Of a stretch of 64,000 nucleotides of DNA, positions 23,920 to 35,717 are shown piece by piece (the first letter of the stretch is position 1; each line of letters opens with the position of its first letter). The translations under genes and the position numbers were made by a program. Source of the DNA: Larix kaempferi (taxonomy: Eukaryota; Streptophyta; Pinopsida; Pinales; Pinaceae); the NCBI GenBank assembly GCA_027924585.1, contig BSBM01000179.1:10288501-10352500 (forward strand). The letters run 5' to 3'. The notes under the pieces are model-generated. The model saw only the letters and a list, made by a program, of their open reading frames with translations. It did no database searches and was not told the DNA's origin.

Positions 23920-23927
23920 TATTTATA
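23920..23927 (-). promoter_or_regulatory. Probable TATA box of the MYB gene
   Basis: TATAAATA on the minus strand, inside a longer AT run, about 75-80 bp upstream of the MYB start codon. The spacing leaves a short 5' leader. No transcription start evidence is available. Confidence 0.55.
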
Positions 23928-24120
23928 ATAAAGAGGCCGTGAGAGCAGGTATTTGATTTCATTGTTTTATAATGCTGTAATTGGGATGCTGATGGATGTT
24001 TTAAGGTATTATTATATTAATCTAAATTAAGTGGAAGGAATAATTAATTTATTATTTGTTTTCCAGTTGTAATCATATGTTTATTAAGGTCAGCTTTCTT
24101 CTAGTTAAATGAGTTGTCTG

Positions 24121-24176
24121 TCATGCATCAGCCACCAACTATCCATGCATGTATCAGCCACCAACTATCCATGCAT
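24121..24176. promoter_or_regulatory. Duplicated RY-type (CATGCA) box upstream of the MYB gene
   Basis: ATCAGCCACCAACTATCCAT is present twice in tandem, each copy flanked by CATGCA. This gives CATGCA near 24122, CATGCATG near 24144 and CATGCA near 24171, about 280-330 bp upstream of the start codon. CATGCA(T/G) is the RY element recognised by plant B3-domain factors. The match is to a short motif, so a regulatory role is inference. Confidence 0.35.
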
Positions 24177-25351
24177 TAATTATAATTATTTTTGGTATTC
24201 CTTTTTTTATTATTTTTTATTGGAATTCGGAAAATCAATGAACCATACACTTATCTCATCTTCCTACAATTTAAGAAAAACATATTTGATGATGCAACTC
24301 AAAATTCTAAAATATAAACACTGTTTCATTAATAAATTCTAATCAATATTTTTATAACAAGAGCCACAAAGTGGCGATGTCCCCGACATTGCTAGTGGGG
24401 GCATTGTCAAGTGTATATGAAGTTGTCATTAATTGATAAAAGTGATTTTTTTGGCAAAAGGATTTTTCTTTTCTTCTATTTTTGTGAGTTCCATAAAAAA
24501 CTAGTCAAGTAAGGTAGTAATTAATTTTTAATTTAAATGGGTATGTAAAATGCAATGTAGAAAAAAAGAAAGAAGTGGTTGTTTTGCTCAGATGAGGAAA
24601 TATAAATTCAAAGTATTTTGATCACTAACTAGCCCAGTTACATTCCATGGGTGATAAACAAACGCATTGAGAACAAGATCACAAAAGCTTCTTGTCTTTC
24701 TCTCTTACAAATGTATATCCAAATATCCAAGAGTGAATTTACATTCAACTTTTTATCCTTGGGAAATGGAGACAAGTCCAAGAAGGATTCCTCGGATTCA
24801 TCATCAAGGACATTTATACTTGTCCTTGACATAGATTTCTTTCTTGGAAGTTTGCTAGGATTTTGACAAATTTGTTGGGGTTGATTGCCCAAAGAGCTCC
24901 CAATCATCTTGAGGGCAAGTGGTAAACCCTTGCTTTGTATTTAAACAGTGAAAAATGTCAGGCATATTCAAAATTGCATTTTGCAGTGGCATAATCGGTG
25001 CTTTGGCAATGTTTTTTCCCTGCGCATTGCAAAAAGACAATGAGCAATCTTGTTTGCATGGTTTTTGCAATTGACTGTAAACTGAATTTGCAAAGAAGCT
25101 TATCTCTTGTGATTGAAAAACAGATTATGTGTCAAACATTGGTATGCTCATTTAAACAAGTATCTAATGATGGCTTGTCATTATCAAAATGTTGAACAAG
25201 GAATTTATATATTTTCAAAAGAAATAATTTAAAACGTGGTGATCATCAGCGTACAGGATCCTAGCTTTATGAAGTAGTCAAGTGAATTTGGCATACCTGG
25301 AAGTAGAAAAATATTCAAGAGATGAGATAAAAGTGATATTGATCTCCTGCA
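24177..25351. other. Intergenic, no gene seen
   Basis: AT-rich sequence. The 13 bp palindrome ATGTCCCCGACAT at 24377-24389 also occurs, reverse-complemented as ATGTCGGGGACAT, at the ends of the repeat family at 38.5 and 43.4 kb. No coding motif was recognised. Confidence 0.5.
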
Positions 25352-26157
25352 TGGTAAACATAGAGTATCTTTGGCTTCTGTTTCAATAGGTGATCACTAT
25401 CTTCAAAGTCATTGAAAAGAATTTAGCATTTCAGTTACATAATGAATAACAAATACAGAATTATAAATAATAAGTACAGTGTATTGACAAAGACTTTTTT
25501 ACCTGAACGTGTCTTGAGGAGGTGCAATTGTCAGAATTAGTTGTATAATGCTGAAGCGTTAAGCCATGCAAATTCCTGTATGGTTATCAAGTAACCCAGA
25601 CAAATGATAAACTGCTCTATGTAAGAAATACCTGAGTTCATAAAATTAATAATAGATATGCCTGGAAGATAAGCTTTTATATCCCAATGCCTAATTTTCA
25701 ACAGATACATTCCTTATAAATGTTTTTTATACATCTTTCCAGATAAGTTTGATTGGACAGGATCTATTCTAATTTAAACCTCCCGGCGGAATGAATTAAA
25801 TGAATGGGTGGCTAAGAATTGAAGCAGCTGCACAGTGTAACAAGTATTGATCAAATTTGCTGCTACTGAACCCTACGTTTTTACCCTTCAATTACTCCAT
25901 TGCTGTGGTCCCATCTTTCTCAAAACCTTGGGGGTAAACATAGAGTATCCTTCGCTTCTATTTCAATAGGTGACCACTACCTTCAAAGTCATTGAAAGGA
26001 ATTTAGCATTTCAGTTACATAATGAATAACCAATACAAAACTATAAATAAGATAAGTAGAGTGTATTGACAAAGAGTTTTTTACTTGAACAAGTCTTAAG
26101 GAGGTGGAATTGTCACAATTGGGTGTATACTGCTGAAGCGTTAAGCCATGCGAATTC
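25352..26157 (+). repeat. Direct repeat pair of about 225 bp (25352-25575 and 25931-26157)
   Basis: Both blocks start GGTAAACATAGAGTATC and end at AAGCCATGC(A/G)AATTCC, about 90% identical, offset about 579 bp. This looks like an old local duplication with 355 bp of sequence between. No coding content was recognised. Confidence 0.85.
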
Positions 26158-26164
26158 CTTTAGG

Positions 26165-26305
26165 GTTGTCAAGTAACTGAGACAAATGATGAACTGGTTC
26201 GTATGTTAAGTATTAAACTAGTAATGCGGCACCCTGCTCAAATTTGGTTTTGTACCTGCATTACGTGTTTTAGCATATGTAGATGCAATATGTTGTGATG
26301 GCTGT
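26165..26305 (+). repeat. Dispersed repeat, inverted copy at 39.1 kb
   Basis: The segment containing AGCATATGTAGATGCAATAT and the neighbouring AATGCGGCACC and GAGACAAATGATGAACTG phrases recurs as its reverse complement at about 39100-39245. This links the two regions as parts of one mobile or duplicated sequence. Confidence 0.7.
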
Positions 26306-26319
26306 AGGTTGTCACCATA

Positions 26320-29030
26320 TAAACAGTGTCATTAAATAAGATTATTTGATTGCATTTGGCATTGAAAATATAAGAACACAATTATAAAACATAAATAAAT
26401 GTATAGGTACAAGTTCGAGATAGAAAATGACTTTATCTTTGAGCAGAGTTTGATGTCTGCGTTTAAAATAATAATGTTCTTCTTTACAAAAACAGATGCT
26501 GCCAAGTCTGCACCATGTTCTTTTGCCTGTCTTGAATTTTTGTGAGCGATGATCATAGCTGGAGAAATTGTGTTTCCATGGTTTTTCACCAAAACCAAGG
26601 ATCTTAAACTTCACATTAGTGTGTATTGTTAGTAGCTGTTTTCAAAGTACATGAAAATTGTGTGTTTGACATTCGCAGAAACACATAAAACTTAAAGAGT
26701 ATGGACCAGAATCCAGATGATTTGTTTATTTTGGGTAGAAATAAATAAAACATTTTGTATATTACTTTGGTTAACAAACAACAAAGCCAGCAAATATTCA
26801 TGAGTACAAATCAGCAAGCTGGATCAAAATTCTTTAATCACGTTTCAACAAATCATCAACTAATTACACCAACCCAAATTTCTTCAATCGTATTCAAATA
26901 TAGCCAAAAGTACAGGTTTTTTTATCAATATGCAGAGAAAATTTACTTTTAAGAGGGGATTTATATTTATTCAATAACTGTTTTCAACACATCTCAGTAG
27001 ATTTAAAACAAAAACATAATGCAAGCAGAATGACTCAACAACTCTCCCATGTGTATTTACAGGTATATATTAAATTACATGAGAATTTGAACAACAGACG
27101 CAAATGGCCATACCCATTACCAGCACACCAATACTTCTTAAGAAACGAAAATGGATCTAAGAAAGGTTCAATTGTTTTTATGAAATCACATATTTAATCA
27201 AAATAGCATTGAGTCAAATTGACTGATTAGGCAAAAAGCAAGAAGAATGAAAAATATGCCTATATGAATCGAACTTGGCATAAAAACCCAGAGAATAATT
27301 CAGAGCTATAGGAAATGCAAACCAAAATCTGAGCCGTCTAAAAATTATTGACAAACACCAAGCTCGGAGGCGGAGGAAAGCATTCGTCCGCGCCCGAGCA
27401 AAAACGAATGCAACCTAGAAACAATTGCTTTTACAGAATCACATTTTCCAGGTGATTGATTCTAGAATTCATGATAACATAATCAAGCCAGCTTTTAAAT
27501 TATTCATAGATCATTTTAAACTCAAACCGAACATGTAACATATACAAATGCAACACACCATTTCAGCACAAACTAGTAATTTGTTTGAAATCTATGTTGC
27601 AAAACCTAGAACAAACCAAGGCAAGCCCAACATAAGAAAATTGCTGCAATGAAACCAGTTTTTTAATCGGTTATTGATTCTAAATATGATATCAATATCA
27701 ATACATGATGAACAATGTAGCAAGCAAACAAATCACTAAACATTTACAAATATAGAAAAAATCATCACTTGATTGTAGACAAATAGGATGGTCTGAAAAT
27801 CAATGAGGAAAAGTAGCCTCAAGTGAGAGAGCAATGTTGTTTAGAATGTTTTAACAGTCCTGAGGCAAAACAAACATAATAGATAAATGATTATTATTGT
27901 TACAAGGCCATATATATATTCAGTCATTGATTCTAGAAATCAAGAACATTTTCAATAACCAGGAAGACACAAAAGCAAAGCAGTTACTGCTACATCACCA
28001 GATTTGATTTAGCGACTGATTAGAAATAGCATTCAAGAACCAAGAACATTCAAAATCAAAACTAATAAGAATGAAAGCCAAAAACTATAACTAAAGCAAA
28101 GTACTTGAAAACATAGCAGAAAGTTAAAAACCATCATTATGAGAAAACTAGAAAAATCCAGGGACAAAGCCAAACTAAATACAGATCAAAGACTGAGCAT
28201 TTTCAGATACCAGGCATCCTTAGATATAATAGAAACAAAAAAGCCTCAAGCATATATTAAATGTAGCTACTGTAACTGCGTAAAACTCCAAGATGACAAA
28301 CAATCCATACTCATGTCAAACAAACTGCTATTATGCTGAAAAATTGAAACGTAGCTCAGATAGAGCTGCAACAAATTAGAATAGTCAAAGCCAACTTAGA
28401 TAAAGCTCGAAGAAATTGACACATTCAAGTACACATCAAACAGAATTCAAAAATGTGCAATGTACAGTAGAAAAACATCAATTTTCAACAAAAATTGCAG
28501 AAGATAATTTGGATTCTAGCCTTTATTCTGAGATGATTTTAGAATTCAGCTACAAACAAGTACAATGGCCTGGAAAAACAATTCAGGGAATTATGTCAGA
28601 GTTCTTACCAGAGTCTGTGAAGAAAAAGATCATTGTTGCAGTGAACATTGTGATGGCTGGGAACCAGGAAGTGAAACGGAAGAGTATATGAACACGTAAT
28701 AGAGTGAAGTGGGCTGATCCCTACAGGTTATCATGATACAATCAGTGTCATTGTGTAAGATTGTTTGATTTCATTTGGGTATTCAAAATATAATAAGACA
28801 ATTAGAAGACATAAATAAGTGTATATGTACAAGTTTGAGATAGAAAATGACCTTATTTGTCAGCGCATGTTGATGCCTGGTTTTAGAATAATGAATGTAC
28901 TTCTTCAAGAGTTTAACAGCGATGTTGTCATTTTTGGAATGCATTGTTTTAGAGCATTCAGAAACAGCAACCATGATACCTGATGATGTGATTAACTCTG
29001 CCCTTTCTTTCATAATTTGAGTTTTTTAAC
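26320..29030 (+). repeat. Diverged direct repeat pair (about 26320-26620 and 28745-29030)
   Basis: Both blocks share CAGTGTCATT, then AAGATT(A/G)TTTGATT, GTACAAGTT(C/T)GAGATAGAAA and ATGAC(T/C)TTAT in the same order and spacing. The copies are clearly related but diverged. The 2.1 kb between them shows no gene. Confidence 0.65.
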
Positions 29031-29273
29031 AAAGTTCAATTTTCATTCTTCCCAAACATGAAGAATGGAGCAAAAATCGAAAGGATGACTTATACTCGTT
29101 CTGCTCTGATTTATCTAGCTAAAGCCGAGAATCAACCAGGGGAAAAAAATGATGAAAATGTGCCTCAGGCAAGAGAGGTAGACTTTTTGACGAAGTGAAC
29201 TTATCCAAGATCTAGTATTTGTTTCAATTCACAATGCTAAATGCATAATCATGATCACAGTGGTAAATTCACT

Positions 29274-29600
29274 ATTCTAATTCATAATGACAAGGGTGAA
29301 TTCATGAAATAATTCCTACCTAGCTGGCATTGAGCAATATATGGTTTTCATATAGAGGCAAAGTTTGCAGATTGCATGGCATTTTTCAGAAAACATTGCA
29401 AAGGTTTGAATTTGAAAATCAGATTCAACATTCACGATTCTAATTCATAATGACAAGGGTAAATTCATGAAATAATTCCTATCTAGCTGGCATTGAGCAA
29501 TATATGATTTCCATATAGAAGCAAAGTTTGCACATTGCATGGCATTTTTCAGAAAACATTGCAAAGATTTGAGTTGCAAAATCAGATTCAACAATAACAA
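29274..29600 (+). repeat. 163 bp tandem duplication
   Basis: ATTCTAATTCATAATGACAA occurs at 29274 and again at 29437. The following 160 bp match with few differences. Two copies only. Confidence 0.9.
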
Positions 29601-30030
29601 GCAGAATCCCAAATCTGAAACCATAATCATTAGATAAAGAAAAAGCAAAGCAATTAAATGACCCCAGTTGTGAATCTAGTCAATATTATGTATCAATAAT
29701 TCTATATCATTTTATACAGCTCTAACAATTTGATAACCATGAAAGAGGTAGAGAAAAAAACAGCTTAGCAATATTTTAACAGAAGTTCTTTCAGTTGCAT
29801 TAAGTCTATAAATATGTAAAGGCTTTAAAACCACATAAATTTATAAAATGTATAATGAGAACATGCATTTGTTCAAGTCATAGCATATGCACTTTGCATC
29901 AAAAGCTAAGAGAAGCCACGCTTTGGCAAAATCTGGAGCAGTGACAATGTAAGGCATGTTGCAGTAGCATGTGCAGTTTTTATCATCCCTGCATATGGGC
30001 CGTTCATTACTATCAGCAATTATGCAAAGA

Positions 30031-30372
30031 GTATAAAAACAAATTTGAAAATAAGATATGTAGCAGGCGCTAATTTAAATGAAAAACAAATACTGTTGAC
30101 TGCTATATTTCTGTCTTTGTTTCTTTTGCATACATTGGCCATTGGAATGGACAAAATGTTTAAAAAAAAACAATTGCAAGATCTTTGTGATTATGAAAAG
30201 AATATAAAAACAGATATGAAGATAAGATATATAGAAAATGCTGATTTAAAGGAAAAACAAATGCTGTTGACTGTTATATTTCTATGTCTTTTTTTCTTTT
30301 CTATACATTGACCATTGAAATGGACAAAATATAAGGAAAAAAAATCAATTGCAAGAGCTTTGTGATTGACAG
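30031..30372 (+). repeat. 171 bp tandem duplication, reading-frame preserving
   Basis: TATAAAAAC and the following sequence repeat at 30032 and 30203. The period is 57 codons, and an 88-codon plus-strand frame (30045-30311) runs through most of both copies with a hydrophobic LLTAIFLSLFLL-type stretch in each. No homologue is known to me, so I report it as a repeat and not as a gene. Confidence 0.8.
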
Positions 30373-30819
30373 TAAACCGATGCAAAAGGCAAAAAATCTA
30401 TTAAAAGTGAACAGGATTTTGGTAATCTTATACTAGGGATGACTCCTCCGCTTATACTAGGCTCAGTGCTTTTTGCAATGTTCAAATAAATGAACACAGT
30501 AACAAAAGCGAACTTCAATACATTAAAATTGAATCTTCAAAGAGCCGTTGAAGTTTATTATTGATTAAACAATAAATAGGACAACTGACACAGATCTGAG
30601 CGATGAACATGATTACAATGCAAGGGTTGTGTGAATGGGAAAAGAAAAATTATTTAAAATTGTGTGTATTTTGTAAAAAACAGGTTCAAATAAATCATAA
30701 AAGAAGTTGCAATAGAGAGTCTTTGTAATCTATTTTGAGATATTGAATCGAAGCTTAAACAATTGGAAAGTTGTTCAAAGTGTTTGAACAAAAAGGAAAA
30801 TTATGATCATACCTTTTGT

Positions 30820-32764
30820 TCAAAACTTTTTGACTTTGACAATTCTGTTGTTCATTGCCAAAGTGTAAAGCCCTTGTTGCTTCAATTTGCGAAGATTGTA
30901 AATGGTTGAGGAAACACTATTGGAGTATTGTTCATAAGAAATAGCTAAAACATCGGGACAACATTCTTTTAATTGTGTACCCCGAAGTGTACATTCAATA
31001 GTCCCTTCTTCAGTCTCTAGCTTACATTGTAATATATGTTCATAAGTAGTTGGTGTTTCACGATTGCAAAATGTACAAAAAACAGTGCTTTGTATCATCG
31101 GCAGTTTGCACTGTGTGCAAATGCACTGGTAGGGTGGAGCAAATTTTTTTTTTACTTTCAATGTCCCATATACCTGTTCTATCCAAGTAAACAGAAAACA
31201 TAAAAAAACATTGCAATGAGCATGTTTTGATACAAAGGCCATGCTACGGAAAAGCACAAAATCGAATTTATGAAAACATGTTTGCAAGTGCAGGTTTTGC
31301 AACATGGTGTTTGAAAACATATCATTGCACTGAGTTGTGTTGTTGCTAATTGCTATACTAAATCTGGAACTGTAAAAAAGACATTTTGACAAGTAAAAAG
31401 TCTATATTTTGTTCATATCAGAAGCAGAAAACTTTGATGTCAATAATGCAGCAGGCTGAACATTTAAGAAAAAGATAAAATATGTTTTAATAGCTGTGAA
31501 ATTGCTAAAACTACATATAAAGAACTTGCTTAATTGACAATGGAATGACAAAAAAACATTTCAAGTGACATTACAGGAGACATTGTCCATATCTCACCTG
31601 TGTTTTAGCTTCAATTATTGGAAGCAAACTTTGTATTGCGAATTCATCATTTAGGGGATCTATAAAAGTTGCTTGCGAAGCCTTCATAAGATGAGTTCCT
31701 TTTGCACCTGGTATTACGATATTTTTTATTAGATACAGAGGCGGTTCGTCAAGTGCAAGTTGTTGTTGCACTCGGACAAAGAAATTTGTATAGCTTTCGT
31801 TAACCTGAAACTGAACATGAATAACTGAAAAAGAATCAGTGAAGAGGATGGGAATGGACAAATGTTTTTTGTTATGGGTTCTATCTTTTTTTTTCGTATA
31901 TCCATGTAGCAGTAGATACAGCAGGGAAGAAAAAACACAAAAAAATGAAATCAAATATAGTGAAAAAAAATTGTTTAAAGAGAATCCACTTTATAGTTGC
32001 ATAGTCATTTGCACTTTCACCATCTCTTATGTGGAAGTCCAACTGCTTATTGTTGTATTCACAGGCAACAACTATGACTGCAACAGAACCAACGACATAT
32101 GCCTCATCTGATGTAACCAGCTCATTGATTGTTGTGTTTGGTGGAAGGCAATGCATTTTGCATACTGGGTCAATTGCCTCTATGATACTTGTTGGCAATA
32201 TCGCTATTGAATTTATTGCATCTCCTCGGTCATATTGGCCTTTCTTTTTCAGTTCAAAACCAGAAATTCTAACACTTTTTCCAGGCAAAAAGAAATTGCC
32301 AAAGCGATTTATCAAACTATCATTAATTGTAATTGTCATTGTCATCAAACCATTTTTGTCAACAACATCTGCATGCAGAATCTTTGTCTTAGCAGGGGAG
32401 TTTTGATTACGATTTTGTGCAGGTCCGTAGACAACCAAAACATCCCCTTCAAATACATGCCTATGTGTTGCAGTACATAGCTGTATTATTGATGATGGTT
32501 CAATTACCGTTTGCTTTAATCTGTGCACATTTAAAAATATCAAAAAGTGAACTAGATTATTGATTCAAATGTTTGAATTTGTGTTAGGTACAAGATAAAG
32601 TAATGTAGTCAAAAATATTGAATTAACAAAGCCGTTGCATAGGAACATTACTTTTTAGGACTGTTTGCTGGCTGCGACAGTATTCCCATTGGAATAGTCT
32701 CTGGAGCATCTTGTGAAGAAGAAACATTTCTTTCTGTTGAAGGATTGTCTGATGTCATAGACAT
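30820..32764 (-). CDS. Replication protein A large-subunit-like protein, Helitron type
   Basis: A four-exon model on the minus strand reads without a stop: 32764-32652, 32520-32021, 31824-31598 and 31173-30820, total 1194 bp, 397 aa, all junctions GT/AG and in phase. Exon 2 holds an OB-fold like RPA70 DBD-A (VFEGDVLVVYG, FFLPGKSVRISGFELKKKG) and the start of a second domain. Exon 3 continues the second OB-fold (ESYTNFFVRVQQQL). Exon 4 is DBD-C-like with a zinc ribbon formed by CTQC and CTFC, followed by EGTIECTLRG. RPA binds single-stranded DNA. Copies of this compact kind, lacking the N-terminal protein-interaction domain, are carried by plant Helitrons, rolling-circle transposons. An endonuclease-like fragment lies 195 bp upstream on the same strand. 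The exon 2/3 junction is the least certain. A host RPA1 paralogue is the alternative. Confidence 0.7.
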
Positions 32765-32958
32765 AGCTAAATTCTATCCTTTGGCGAGAATACTGTTTCT
32801 GATTAGGTGTTTTTCCGAAATGCTGTATTTTTTTTTTCCCCAATTTGCTCATCCAATGAAGGCTTAGACCATGTTAAAACATTCAAGAATATATTTCAAA
32901 TAGAAAAGCATCTTGAAAAAAGACAAAAAACAAGAAATACAAAAAGCTGTATTAGTTC

Positions 32959-33321
32959 TTATATGCAAGTTGCAGGTACTGGTAAGATACTAGTAAAATG
33001 ATTTGACCAATATGTATCAGAAATTGTAAATGAAAGCTTGTCAATGTCTATGTTTGTCCAAAAATGGTCAATCATAGAACCATATTCTGTTGTAGCTATG
33101 TTTGTTTTTAACTGTTGACATCTACTCTGCATAAACAATTCCAACCTCCTTTTCGATATTGTTTCTTTGTACATGTCAATGTTAAAGTCACCAGTTATTA
33201 TGGTTAGCATTTTCTTGTTGTTTTGTAAGATAACAGAGTCCAAGACATCAATAAGGTTGCTAACAAGATTATTTGGTTTGCTATAAATATTGACAAGTTG
33301 GAGAGTATTGTCAGTGAGCAT
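32959..33321 (-). pseudogene. Endonuclease/exonuclease/phosphatase (APE-like) fragment
   Basis: 120-codon frame with VNIYSKPN, TGDFNID, MIDHFWTNID and SNHFTSIL in the order seen at the C-terminal half of APE-like endonuclease domains. The GDFN motif and the (I)DH motif are present. The usual final SDH reads SNH, a likely inactivating change. The N-terminal half of the domain is absent. Such domains occur at the C-terminus of RepHel in Helentron-type Helitrons and in non-LTR retrotransposons. The immediate downstream RPA-like gene on the same strand favours the Helentron reading. No Rep or helicase motif was found further upstream, so the element looks 5'-truncated. Confidence 0.65.
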
Positions 33322-34818
33322 AATGCAAGTGAAGAATATGAATTAGGTGTCGAGCAAGGACTATGAACTGATTTTGCCTTGCCCTTCTAGGATATATATA
33401 ATATTTTTATGGTTAATTGACAGCAGAGTGAACTAATGAAATGCTGATTTCTTGTGAAAGGTGGTGTTTGGGACCCTGGACAGTAGTCAGCCTTCAGATG
33501 TTTTTTGATCATTATAGATATAAACTTCACTAATTTAGTTACAAGCTTACATGTTTAAAACAAGCAAATACATAATTACTAAGCAGCATGTTTAATATCA
33601 ATACATGGCATGAACAATGCCTTGAAGGACATGACAACATGTTGCATGTGACAATTTATCCCAGTATACAAATATCCAAATGCATGTTTGTAATCACTGA
33701 GATAGGTTTTTGTGCCATTTGCATTCAAAGGTAGAAAACATACAGCACATGCAGATGCAATAAAGTAACATTTTCCCAACTTGCATGTAGTTAGATGCCA
33801 TGATTACAGTGCAGGGTTATAAACATTTCTTAAATGATGTGAGCAAAAAGGAAGTGTGGAAAAAAAAATTTAATAAAAAACAAGAATGCCATAGCAAGCA
33901 AACACGTTTAAGGTAGTATGTGCCCTTCCTGTATAGCTAATAATATTGAACACAATTCACATTAGTTCCACAGCAGAAATTCCAATAGAAACAACAAAAA
34001 CAAATTTTTAGGAAAAACCATTCCATGGATATATATTAGTCAGTCTAAATACTTACCTCTTGAAACCAAGAACCCCAAAAGTACAATCCATAAGTTCTTA
34101 ACACAGGCTCTTTGGTATATTCGAAACTGTTATAATAAGTTACACTGACAAGTAAACTAAAACGATAAACTATTAATATTCAGTAACATGTAGTAAAATA
34201 AACATACATATCATATAACAGGAATAGAGGTATGGTTTAAGATATCAACTTGGGTGTGAAACTATTCTTGAAAATATACTCAGAAGTGTTACTTTCAGAA
34301 AAGACTGTTTATGCCTCGAAGAGGTCAGTCTTTTGTAGGAACCAGCTAACCCTACAAGAGGGTGTGTACAAACCAGAGAGAGAGAAATGACTGGAGTTAA
34401 TTAGATCAATGACAGTCAAGCAGAGTACATAACTCAACATAAATAAAGTCACAAAAATTATAAACTTCAACCAAGTCTCAGGATAGAAGAAGTGATTATC
34501 AGCACATCACAACTGATCATAGCTGATCAAAGTCAAGTACTCTATAAGACCAAAAATTTGACAAGGTGGTGTTAAAAAAATGGAGGAGCATAAATGTTCG
34601 CATTAACCACAAGTCAAAGACAAGGTAACAAAACTCGAATAATAACTCAATCAAGGTGGAGAAGGTACAACAAGTATTTAATAATTCAATCAGGAACAAG
34701 TAATAAAACAAACGTATTGATCATATGACAATAAGAGAGGTATAGTTGAAGATCTCCACGTCAACATTAGACTAAAAATACAACAGCATACATGTCGATG
34801 GTAATTTGTTTGATCCAG
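33322..34818. other. No gene recognised
   Basis: AT-rich. Rep HUH and helicase motifs expected upstream of the endonuclease fragment were looked for on the minus strand and not seen. The segment 34555-34775 is a diverged relative of 35718-36005 (shared phrases AACTCAATCAAGGTGG / TCTCAATCAAGGTGG and ATGACAATAAGAGAGG / ATAACAATAAAAGAGG). Confidence 0.5.
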
Positions 34819-34920
34819 ACCTATCAAGTGTACTTTTACGTCAGTAGTATTCTTTTCTCCGAATTGTAGCTATAGTTCGGAGCCAAAAATACTACTGACC
34901 TAAAAGTATACCTGATAGGT
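34819..34920. repeat. 102 bp foldback hairpin (MITE-like)
   Basis: The left arm 34819-34851 pairs with 34888-34920, 30 of 33 positions matching. Inside, CTCCGAA and TTCGGAG pair again, so nearly the whole segment folds. No clear flanking target duplication was seen. Confidence 0.85.
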
Positions 34921-35079
34921 TTCAATGGAAACCATTTTCAATGTTGATGCCACTACCCTCCTTATTGTCTTACAAAAAGGCATCAAAATAAGGAAAAAGA
35001 CTTAAAACTATGGACTTCATGTTGAAACAGTTCTTTACAATCACATTAATATGACGTGCCACAACCATTTCTCTTGACA

Positions 35080-35306
35080 CCTACTCTTCATTCATTCTGT
35101 ATGCACTTCAGTGTGCAACCGTCTCAGATATTCACTGCGTTTTGCTTCGATTAGTTGATCAATTCAGTATGACCCACAACCGCTGGCAACACTCCTCGAA
35201 TGGCGGGCATGGATCATACTGAATTGATAAACTAATCGAGGGAAAATGCAATGAGAATCTGAGACGGTTGCATAGTGAAATGCATACAGAATGAATCAGG
35301 AGTGGG
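35080..35306. repeat. 227 bp foldback hairpin with about 95 bp arms
   Basis: The left arm (35080-35174) and right arm (35212-35306) are inverted copies, about 87% identical over the core 87 bp that starts TTCATTCTGTATGCA and ends AATTCAGTATGA. The loop is about 37 bp. The arms have diverged, so this is an old foldback or MITE-type insertion. No clear target duplication was seen. Confidence 0.9.
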
Positions 35307-35392
35307 CAAATTAAATTTGCATGGTGGTGATAAACTACACTTGTGTCTTGCATTGCCAGCTATAGTTCAAGGCTGAAGGTGGTGACATGAGT

Positions 35393-35700
35393 CAGGTGGC
35401 ATTAATTGGGGAGACAAAAATCACGGATATGAAGTTGCAAAGCTTTTGTTAAGGTTTATATTTATTTGTATTTTTTGATTTTTTTAAAGTTCATTTTACG
35501 TGGTTGTGGTTTCATGCTTGCGCAGTGACGTTGGCCTGTGGTTATGTGCCCCAGACCTTGACAGCAAGATGACATTTGCCGTTTTAAATGAGGTTTAAAT
35601 GAGGTTTAAATGGTCTTGGGACTGAAGACTGCTGAGCCATGACCCTTAGAATCAAGGGTGTGCTCCAAACGTGGCCAAACAACCGCAGTAAGTGGATAAG
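35393..35700 (-). repeat. End segment of repeat family P, minus orientation
   Basis: The reverse complement matches 43127-43380 along its length: an AGTCTTCAGTCCCAAGACCA box, TTTAAACC boxes, AAACGGCAAATGTCA, CTGGGGCACA, GTCACTGCG, then CCACAACCAC and the AT-rich terminal 150 bp. At this end the terminal palindrome is degraded (GGTGACATGAGTCAGG). Together with 38370-38518 and 43229-43379 it defines the family. Confidence 0.85.
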
Positions 35701-35717
35701 AGCAAAACTTCAACAAG

